Assembly: GCA_012797935.1 (NCBI GenBank) | Contig: JAAZOC010000026.1 | Span: 1-7,039, forward strand | From: Candidatus Microgenomates bacterium | Lineage (GTDB): Bacteria > Patescibacteriota > Dojkabacteria > SC72 | DNA length: 7,039 nucleotides | Reading direction: 5' to 3' | In this document: positions 1 through 5,634 of the stretch, in pieces | Layout: each line of letters opens with the position of its first letter | Position numbering within the stretch: position 1 is the stretch's first letter | Program-made: the position numbers and the translations under genes | The notes under the pieces: generated by a model | The model's input: the letters and a program-made list of their open reading frames with translations, nothing else | Told to the model about the DNA's origin: nothing | Databases searched by the model: none

Positions 1-2007
1 AATAATCTTCTTAATAGTTTTGTTTCCAACTTGTTCATTTATGAATGCATAGTCTTCAGGAAGTATTTCATTAAAGATTACTCTTCCAACTGAAGTATGA
101 ACTGTTTCTCCTTTTACTTTTACGATTATTTCTTCAGATATTGATATTTCATCTCCTTCATATGCTCTAACAGCATCATCTGGTAATGCGAAGACCTTTG
201 GATTTTCAACATTTACCATATCTGTCATTAAGTAGAAGCCTATGAGCATATCCTTTGCAGGAGATGCTAGAACTTGTCCATTAGAAATATTTACAATATT
301 CTTTGAAGACATCATTTCTCTCTTAGCTTCTTCCATAGCTTCCTCTGTTAGAAGAATATGTACAGCCATTTGGTCACCATCGAAGTCTGCATTAAATGCT
401 TTACATATCAAAGGATGGATTCTAATAGCTTCACCTTCTACCAATCTTGGGAAGAATGCTTGAACACTATACTTGTGAAGAGTTGGGGCTCTATTTAAGA
501 GCACTGGTTTGTTCTTGATTACTTCTTCAAGGATATCCCAAATCATATCTGTCTCTTCTTCTACCATATCTTTTGCCATTCTTACATTTGGAGCTAACTC
601 TCTTTCAAGAAGTTTGTAAATTACAAATGGTTTGAACATTTCTAAAGCAACAGACTTTGGAAGTCCACATTGATCAAATTTCAATTTTGGATCACCATCA
701 ATAACAGCTCTTCCTGAGTAATCGACTCTTTTTCCAAGAAGATTCTTTCTGAAGATACCCTTTTTACCTCTAAGATCATCTGTCAAAGATTGGTATGGTA
801 ATCTCTTACTATTCATCATTGGCTTAGATGGTCTATGAGAGTTATCTATTAATGCATCAACAGATTCTTGTAACATTCTCTTCTCATTTCTAAGAATGAC
901 CTCTGGTGCACCAATCTCAATCAACTTCTTCAATCTATTATTTCTATTAATAATTCTTCTGTAAAGATCATTTAAGTCAGAGGTTGCAAATTTACCACCA
1001 GAAAGAGGGATTATTGGTCTTAATTCAGGAGGTAATACTGGTAAAGTATGAATAACCATCCAATTTGGTTTCGTATTGTTCTTCTGGAAACCTTCCAAGT
1101 ACTGCATTCTTCTTATTGTAGTTACTTTCTTTTCTCCTTTTTCTTTGTCTGCTTGTTTTCTTAATTTTGTTAATTCCTTTTCTACATCTAATCTTTCAAG
1201 AAGTTTTTCAATAGCTTCTGCACCCATCAATGCTTCGAAGAAAATCAAATCTCTATCAGCAAGATCAACATATTCATCTTCAGATACAACTGATCCAACT
1301 TTCAATTTGTCTATTATCTGACTTATTCTTGAGTAGAATGAGTCTATTTGCTCTTCTTTTTCCGCAAATTCTTTTCTAACTTTAGCAAGAGCCTGTTTTC
1401 TCTTATGTTCTATTTGACTTACCTTAAATTCTCCTGATTTGTCTTTCTTTGCTTCTTTAAGTTCTTCCTCAAACATATCAGAAGTTACATTTAATTCCTC
1501 TTGTAACTCATCAGCTAAAGCTTTAATTTCCTCTTCTTTTAATTGCTCTGCTCTTTCTCTTACTTCTTCTTTCTTTCCCTTTTCAACATCAATTACCATA
1601 TATCTTGTGTAATACAAAACAGAAAGAATCTTTTTGTGAGAGATATCCAAAATGATGGACATTTTATTTGGGATACCATATGCAAACCAAACATGTGATA
1701 CAGGAATTGCAAGATCAATATGACCCATTCTTTCTCTTCTTACATCTTGTGTTGTTACTTCAACTCCACATTTATCACAAACAATCCCCTTATATCGGAT
1801 CTTTTTGTATTTTCCACAGTAGCATTCATAGTTTTTAGTTGGTCCAAAGATCTTTTCACAGAAAAGTCCATCTGGTTCTGCTCTAAATGTTCTATAGTTT
1901 ATTGTTTCAGCTTTTGTAACTTCACCATATGACCAATCCAATACCTGATCTGGAGAGGCTAATGTAAGTTTCAAAGCATCAAAATCATCAAATTTGTTCT
2001 TATTCAT
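1..2007 (-). CDS. rpoC: DNA-directed RNA polymerase subunit beta' (RpoC), 5' part; 3' end beyond window
   Basis: Largest catalytic subunit of bacterial RNA polymerase. It contributes the Mg-binding aspartates, zinc finger, lid and rudder. The first 669 codons are present and open to the window edge; bridge helix, trigger loop and C-terminus lie outside. Seen directly: zinc-finger cysteines C62, C64, C77 and C80; FATSDLNDLYRR near 339-350; GKRVDYSGR at 425-433; NRAPT at 505-509; and the catalytic NADFDGDQ at 539-546, with Mg ligands D541, D543 and D545 matching E. coli D460, D462 and D464. Between the zinc finger and the catalytic loop it is about 89 residues longer than E. coli. The excess is a Glu/Lys-rich, coiled-coil-like stretch at about 143-228. 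The usual VGP after VDYSGR-x-VI is replaced by DGDP (437-440). Start: ATG at 2007-2005, the only ATG behind a strong Shine-Dalgarno, and the N-terminus aligns well with the family. It overlaps the rpoB stop by 8 bp and is almost certainly co-transcribed and coupled with rpoB. No frameshift seen. Confidence 0.98.
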   Translation of the reverse strand, partial: MNKNKFDDFDALKLTLASPDQVLDWSYGEVTKAETINYRTFRAEPDGLFCEKIFGPTKNYECYCGKYKKIRYKGIVCDKCGVEVTTQDVRRERMGHIDLAIPVSHVWFAYGIPNKMSIILDISHKKILSVLYYTRYMVIDVEKGKKEEVRERAEQLKEEEIKALADELQEELNVTSDMFEEELKEAKKDKSGEFKVSQIEHKRKQALAKVRKEFAEKEEQIDSFYSRISQIIDKLKVGSVVSEDEYVDLADRDLIFFEALMGAEAIEKLLERLDVEKELTKLRKQADKEKGEKKVTTIRRMQYLEGFQKNNTKPNWMVIHTLPVLPPELRPIIPLSGGKFATSDLNDLYRRIINRNNRLKKLIEIGAPEVILRNEKRMLQESVDALIDNSHRPSKPMMNSKRLPYQSLTDDLRGKKGIFRKNLLGKRVDYSGRAVIDGDPKLKFDQCGLPKSVALEMFKPFVIYKLLERELAPNVRMAKDMVEEETDMIWDILEEVIKNKPVLLNRAPTLHKYSVQAFFPRLVEGEAIRIHPLICKAFNADFDGDQMAVHILLTEEAMEEAKREMMSSKNIVNISNGQVLASPAKDMLIGFYLMTDMVNVENPKVFALPDDAVRAYEGDEISISEEIIVKVKGETVHTSVGRVIFNEILPEDYAFINEQVGNKTIKKII

Positions 2008-5000
2008 TTTCTGATACCTCCTCCTCTTGGTATTTTTTGTTAGAAATTAAATCAATGTTAAGACAGAGTGCATTTAATTCTTTTACCAAAACCTTGAATG
2101 ATTCAGGTATATTTACATTCTCTATCTTGTCACCATGGATGATTGCTTTGTAAGCAGCAGATCTTCCTTTGATATCATCAGACTTTATGGTCAACATTTC
2201 TTGTAATGCATAAGGTGCACTGTGAGCTTCTAATGCCCAGACTTCCATTTCTCCAAATCTCTGTCCACCCATTTGAGCTTTTCCACCTAATGGCTGTTGA
2301 GAAACTGCAGTGTATGGTCCTGTAGATCTAGCATGTACCTTTTCATCTGCAATATGATGTAATTTAAGTACATACTTCATACCAACAGAAACTTTTTGAG
2401 GGAATCTCTTTCCAGTTCTACCATCATACAAATCAACTCTCTGAGCATTATCAACATTTGCTTTCTTCATTTCTTCTTCTAACCATTCAATATTTTCTCC
2501 TTCAAAGATTGGGAATGCTAATTTCTCATTTAGTAATTTAGCAAATCTTCCAGCATGAATTTCTTCAGCCTGTCCCATATTCATACGTTTAAGGAATGTA
2601 GGAGTCAAAACTAAATCGACAGGTTCACCATCTTCTGTGAATGGCATATCTTCAATTGGTCTAATTGCTGCAATAGTATTTTTGTCTCCGTGTCTTCCTG
2701 CAATCTTGTCTCCAAAGTCAATCTTCTTAGTATTTGCAACCCAAACTTTAACCTGGTGTAATACCCCTGGGGATAATTTATCTCCTTTATCAGCGGAGAG
2801 AACTTGGCTTCTTATTACAATACCTTCTTCTCCGTGAGGAATTCTTAATGAGTTATCTCTAACATCACTTGCTGACTCTCCGAAGATAGCTCTTAAAAGT
2901 CTCTCTTCAGCTGTTAATTCTTTTTCTCCTCTTGGAGCAACGATACCTACAAGGATATCTCCAGATTTTACTCTTACTCCAGATCTTACAATTCCAAGAG
3001 AATCTAATTTCTGCAAAACTTTGTCATTAACATGAGGAATATCTGCGGTTATTACCTCAGGTCCTAATTCAGTATCTCTAATATCAACATTATATTCTCT
3101 GATATGGATAGAGGTTAAGAGATCATCTCTAACAATTCTCTCAGAGATAATGACTGAATCCTCATAGTTATATCCTTCATAGAACATAAGGGCTGCTTTA
3201 AGATTGATACCAACTGAGAGCTCACCGTTTACCATAGTTGGACCATCAACCAAAACATCACCTTTCTTTACCTTATCTCCAACATTTACAACAGGTTTCT
3301 GAGTGAATGAAGTATTTTCATTACTTCTGTAGAAAGATGTTAATTGATATTCTCTAATTCCACTCTGTTTGTATTTAACTGAAACATTCTTTGCATCTAC
3401 CTTTATTACTTCTCCATCTTCTTCAGCGAAAATACCCCATGAAGATTGCCTTGCAACAACTTCTTCCATACCAGTTCCGATATATGGAGATTCTTGTTTT
3501 ACCAAAGGTACTGCCTGTCTTTGCTGGTTTGCACCTGTAAGAGCACGCATAGCATCATTATGGGAAACAAATGGAATCAATGCCATACCCAAACCTGCTT
3601 GCTGACTTGCAAGAGCATCTACATAGTTAACCATATCAACATTTTCAATCATGAAATCTCCATTATGTCTAACAGGAACCATACTCTCTAATATATTTCC
3701 AAACTCATCTGTTGAAATTGTAGCTGTTGAAATGAAATGTTTTTCCTCTTCCATAGCATCAAGATATACAACCTCATCTGCTAAGAAAGGTCTTACTTTT
3801 ACATTCTTTATTTCTTTTTCAGATACAATCTTCTCAGCCAACTTTTCATCAACAACATCACCTGCAGAAGCAATTTTCTTCTTTCCTACTGTTAAATCTT
3901 CTAAGATTACTCTATTTAAGAGATCTGCTTTCTTGTTTGAAACTTCGTGTGCTACTTTTCTGTATGGTGCTTCTAAGAATCCATATTCATTAATCTTTGC
4001 TAACATAGCAAGCTGAGTAACAACACCAATGTTTGAACTTTCTGGACTTGTTACTGGGTCAAACTTTGAATAATGTGAGTTGTGGACTTCTCTAATTGAG
4101 AAAGTTGCTCTCTCTTTAGTAATACCACCTGGACCACCTGCTGTTACTTTTCTCTTATTTTCAAGTTCGGAAAGAATATTTATTTGATCCATGAAAGATG
4201 ACAATGCATTTGCTCCAAAGAATGACTGTATGGATGCTGATATTGGTTTTGTACTTACCAACATTGAAGGAGTTACTTTTGCATCTTGGCCATAAAGACT
4301 CATCTTATCTTTTATATTCTTTTCTAGTCTTCTAATACCAGGATTTAATTGTCTCTCTAATATTTCACCAACACTTCTAATTCTTCTATTACATAGGTGA
4401 TCAATATCATCTGGTTCAATTTTTCCATTATTTGTTTCTATTAACCTCTTAACAATCAAAACAATATCAGAAGGATACAAAACAACTTCTTCTGGCTTGT
4501 TTACATCATATGTAGTTCCTAATTTTCTATTTAATTGGTATCTTCCAATCTTTCCTAAGTCAAATTTTCTTACATTAAAGAAGTTACTCTTAATATATCT
4601 TTCTGCACTTTCCAATGTAACTGATTCATCAGGTCTTAATTTGTTGTAAATACTTATTACTGCTTCATCTTTACTCTTTGTAAAATCTCTAGCTAATGTA
4701 GCTTCAATATATTTGTATTCCTCATGAGTATCTACATCTGCAAATAATTTCCTTATCTCATCATCACTCTCCCAACCAAAAACTCTTAACAACTCTGTAA
4801 TCAAAACCTTAGGTCTCTTAGGAAGGATTCTCATAGAGATCACATTGTGCCTGTTTGTATCAATTTCATACCATGGACCTCTCCCTGGCATCAATCTGAC
4901 CTTGTAAAGATTTCTCATTGGTAATTTTTCAGAGAGTTCATACAAAACACCCTCAGCTCTTACTATCTGATGTGTAACGACTCTTCTAACGCCATTGAAA

Positions 5001-5374
5001 ACAAAAACACCGTCATTTGTCATAATTGGTAAATCGGTGATAAATATCTCCTGTTCTTTGATCTCTCCTGTCTTATTGTTTAGTAATTGAACTTTTGCAT
5101 ATACAGGTACTTCGTAAGAAAGACCCTTAGTAATAGCTTCTTCTACAGTTCTATATGGCTCTCCATATTTAAAGTCTTTAAACTCTAATGTCCACATTTT
5201 CTCCATACTGTCCTTTACAGGATTAATTTCAGAAAACACCCTCTGAAAACCATTCTGTTGAAAATCTTTAAATGAAGAGAGCTGGGCTTCTATTAAATTT
5301 GGGAATTCTACATTTGCAGAATAACTCAACCCTAAATTTAACCTACCTGATCTGTTACGCTTTGGTTTTAGCAT
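2000..5374 (-). CDS. rpoB: DNA-directed RNA polymerase subunit beta (RpoB)
   Basis: Second-largest RNA polymerase subunit. With beta' it forms the active site and the DNA/RNA channel, and it carries the rifampicin pocket. It is complete at 1124 aa, against 1342 in E. coli; the difference fits absence of the two big E. coli inserts. Seen directly: an N-terminal PNLIEAQLSSF, the rif cluster at 387-417, GYNYEDS with the E738-D739 acidic pair (E. coli E813-D814), GDKIAGRHGDK with K890 and K898 (E. coli K1065 and K1073), and near the C-terminus ARSTGPY, QQPLGGKAQ and GGQRFGEMEVWALEA. Oddities: the rif pocket, the PETPEG-type block (439-451) and the LNPxGVPSRMN-type block (923-935) are substituted, yet the reading frame is intact. 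Start ATG at 5374-5372: no other in-frame ATG lies between it and the upstream in-frame stop at 5398-5396. No Shine-Dalgarno precedes it. It is the first gene of rpoBC, driven by the promoter at 5492-5520 through a structured leader of about 110 nt. The acidic tail (EEEVSENE) overlaps the rpoC start. Confidence 0.99.
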   Translation of the reverse strand: MLKPKRNRSGRLNLGLSYSANVEFPNLIEAQLSSFKDFQQNGFQRVFSEINPVKDSMEKMWTLEFKDFKYGEPYRTVEEAITKGLSYEVPVYAKVQLLNNKTGEIKEQEIFITDLPIMTNDGVFVFNGVRRVVTHQIVRAEGVLYELSEKLPMRNLYKVRLMPGRGPWYEIDTNRHNVISMRILPKRPKVLITELLRVFGWESDDEIRKLFADVDTHEEYKYIEATLARDFTKSKDEAVISIYNKLRPDESVTLESAERYIKSNFFNVRKFDLGKIGRYQLNRKLGTTYDVNKPEEVVLYPSDIVLIVKRLIETNNGKIEPDDIDHLCNRRIRSVGEILERQLNPGIRRLEKNIKDKMSLYGQDAKVTPSMLVSTKPISASIQSFFGANALSSFMDQINILSELENKRKVTAGGPGGITKERATFSIREVHNSHYSKFDPVTSPESSNIGVVTQLAMLAKINEYGFLEAPYRKVAHEVSNKKADLLNRVILEDLTVGKKKIASAGDVVDEKLAEKIVSEKEIKNVKVRPFLADEVVYLDAMEEEKHFISTATISTDEFGNILESMVPVRHNGDFMIENVDMVNYVDALASQQAGLGMALIPFVSHNDAMRALTGANQQRQAVPLVKQESPYIGTGMEEVVARQSSWGIFAEEDGEVIKVDAKNVSVKYKQSGIREYQLTSFYRSNENTSFTQKPVVNVGDKVKKGDVLVDGPTMVNGELSVGINLKAALMFYEGYNYEDSVIISERIVRDDLLTSIHIREYNVDIRDTELGPEVITADIPHVNDKVLQKLDSLGIVRSGVRVKSGDILVGIVAPRGEKELTAEERLLRAIFGESASDVRDNSLRIPHGEEGIVIRSQVLSADKGDKLSPGVLHQVKVWVANTKKIDFGDKIAGRHGDKNTIAAIRPIEDMPFTEDGEPVDLVLTPTFLKRMNMGQAEEIHAGRFAKLLNEKLAFPIFEGENIEWLEEEMKKANVDNAQRVDLYDGRTGKRFPQKVSVGMKYVLKLHHIADEKVHARSTGPYTAVSQQPLGGKAQMGGQRFGEMEVWALEAHSAPYALQEMLTIKSDDIKGRSAAYKAIIHGDKIENVNIPESFKVLVKELNALCLNIDLISNKKYQEEEVSENE
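2017..2026 (-). promoter_or_regulatory. Strong Shine-Dalgarno for rpoC inside rpoB
   Basis: GAGGAGGAGG on the minus strand, 9 nt upstream of the rpoC ATG. It is formed by three consecutive GAG (Glu) codons near the end of rpoB plus the next base. With the 8-bp overlap (ATGAATAA, 2007-2000) it decides the rpoC start and implies that ribosomes finishing rpoB re-initiate on rpoC. Confidence 0.85.
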
Positions 5375-5485
5375 AATGATAAAAATTTGGTAATGTTATA
5401 CTATTGTTAAAAGAGAGCAGCCCCTATCACCTCTACTTCTAGAGGAACAAATAGACCGCTCTATAAAAGCAAAAAACAAGGAACT
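5375..5485 (-). other. Predicted 5' leader of rpoBC mRNA
   Basis: From the predicted start near 5485 to the rpoB ATG. It contains the long hairpin at 5414-5462 and then about 39 nt of AT-rich, apparently unstructured sequence leading to the ATG. No AGGAGG-like ribosome-binding site is visible in it. The 5' boundary rests on the promoter prediction. Confidence 0.45.
5414..5462 (-). promoter_or_regulatory. Long hairpin in the rpoB mRNA leader (possible attenuator or regulatory RNA element)
   Basis: In the rpoB direction the RNA can fold into one long stem. The base is 9 pairs (5462-5454 with 5414-5422, two of them G-U). After a two-G bulge come 4 pairs (5453-5450 with 5425-5428, one G-U). After an internal loop there is a perfect 6-bp top stem CCTCTA/TAGAGG (5445-5440 with 5430-5435) closed by a GAAG loop. 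It starts about 23 nt after the predicted transcription start and is followed by CTTTTAA, a short U-tract. It could be an attenuator, a processing site or a protein-binding leader. I cannot assign it to a known RNA family. The pairing was worked out by hand. Confidence 0.5.
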
Positions 5486-5491
5486 CGAAGG

Positions 5492-5520
5492 ATATTACCA
5501 TATTTATATGTAATAGTCAA
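5492..5520 (-). promoter_or_regulatory. Sigma-70-type promoter of rpoBC (extended -10)
   Basis: On the minus strand TTGACT (5520-5515) is followed by a 17-bp spacer and TAATAT (5497-5492). A TGG directly before the -10 gives the extended -10 form TGnTAATAT. Predicted transcription start is about 5485, leaving a leader of roughly 110 nt before the rpoB ATG. This is the best promoter match in the window and is correctly placed. Inferred from sequence only. Confidence 0.8.
5493..5515. repeat. Inverted repeat inside the rpoB promoter
   Basis: TATTAC (5493-5498) and GTAATA (5510-5515) are perfect 6-bp arms with an 11-bp spacer. They cover most of the -10 and the spacer of the rpoB promoter and touch the -35. 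A protein bound here would block RNA polymerase, so this is a candidate repressor site. It may be a by-product of AT-rich promoter composition. Confidence 0.25.
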
Positions 5521-5530
5521 AGGTTTTTTA

Positions 5531-5559
5531 TTGATTTTAGTTTGTTACTAAGGTATAGA
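5531..5559 (+). promoter_or_regulatory. Sigma-70-type promoter of ftsK
   Basis: TTGATT (5531-5536), a 17-bp spacer and TATAGA (5554-5559) on the plus strand. Predicted start is about 5566, giving a leader of about 69 nt. Its -35 lies only 10 bp from the -35 of the rpoB promoter, so the two promoters are back to back. The -10 overlaps the left arm of the GGTATAG/CTATACC inverted repeat. The region is very AT-rich, which raises the chance of accidental matches. Confidence 0.55.
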
Positions 5560-5588
5560 ATTTTGTGTTAAATATTATATACTATACC
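5552..5588. repeat. Perfect 7-bp inverted repeat over the ftsK -10 (possible operator)
   Basis: GGTATAG (5552-5558) and CTATACC (5582-5588) are perfect reverse complements separated by 23 bp, so the arm centres are 30 bp apart, about three helical turns. The left arm overlaps the predicted ftsK -10 and the right arm lies just past the predicted start. Only the right arm would be in the ftsK transcript, so a DNA operator is likelier than an RNA hairpin. No regulator is known. Confidence 0.35.
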
Positions 5589-5594
5589 CTGGTT

Positions 5595-5623
5595 TTGTAA
5601 AATACTTCCGTATATCATATTAT
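5595..5623 (+). promoter_or_regulatory. Alternative downstream ftsK promoter
   Basis: TTGTAA (5595-5600), a 17-bp spacer and TATTAT (5618-5623). Transcription from here would start around 5630, only a few bases before the ATG at 5635, giving a nearly leaderless mRNA. That would fit the missing Shine-Dalgarno. The match is weaker than the upstream one and the region is AT-rich, so this is a tentative alternative. Confidence 0.25.
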
Positions 5624-5627
5624 ATAC
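5610..5627. repeat. AT-rich palindrome just upstream of the ftsK ATG
   Basis: GTATAT and ATATAC are perfect 6-bp arms around a 6-bp centre, ending 7 bp before the ftsK ATG. The arms resemble the GTATAG-type arms of the neighbouring inverted repeat, so the two could belong to one operator set. In such AT-rich DNA a chance palindrome is quite possible. Confidence 0.25.
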
Positions 5628-5634
5628 AAACAAA

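Noticed and set aside
242..463. Short plus-strand open frame opposite rpoC; similar ones at 1076-1321 and 1720-1932
   Set aside because: They lie fully antisense to strongly conserved rpoC codons, including the catalytic region and zinc finger, and have no ribosome-binding site or recognisable domain.
1..2007. rpoC as a truncated or frameshifted pseudogene
   Set aside because: The frame is open and family-consistent up to base 1 of the window. It is incomplete only because the window ends.
2637..4016. Plus-strand open frames opposite rpoB (2637-2837, 3369-3605, 3446-3691, 3651-4016)
   Set aside because: They are shadows of a complete, well-conserved rpoB. Their Ser/Phe/Cys-rich translations are typical of antisense reading of Glu/Lys-rich genes.
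4022..4060. Divergent RpoB motifs explained by paired frameshift errors
   Set aside because: Translation in the same frame on both sides matches the family, NIG and E445 remain inside the block, and no compensating indels are needed here.
2000..5374. Recoded UGA as used by some CPR lineages (Gly code)
   Set aside because: rpoB, rpoC and ftsK read through with the standard code. No in-frame TGA occurs in them, and Gly positions use GGN codons.
5414..5462. Hairpin as an intrinsic terminator on the plus strand
   Set aside because: In the plus direction the stem is not followed by a T-run, and no plus-strand gene ends upstream of it.
5375..5634. tRNA, CRISPR, insertion sequence or small coding gene in the divergent region
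   Set aside because: There is no cloverleaf, no direct repeat array, no transposase remnant, and no open frame with a plausible start and ribosome-binding site.
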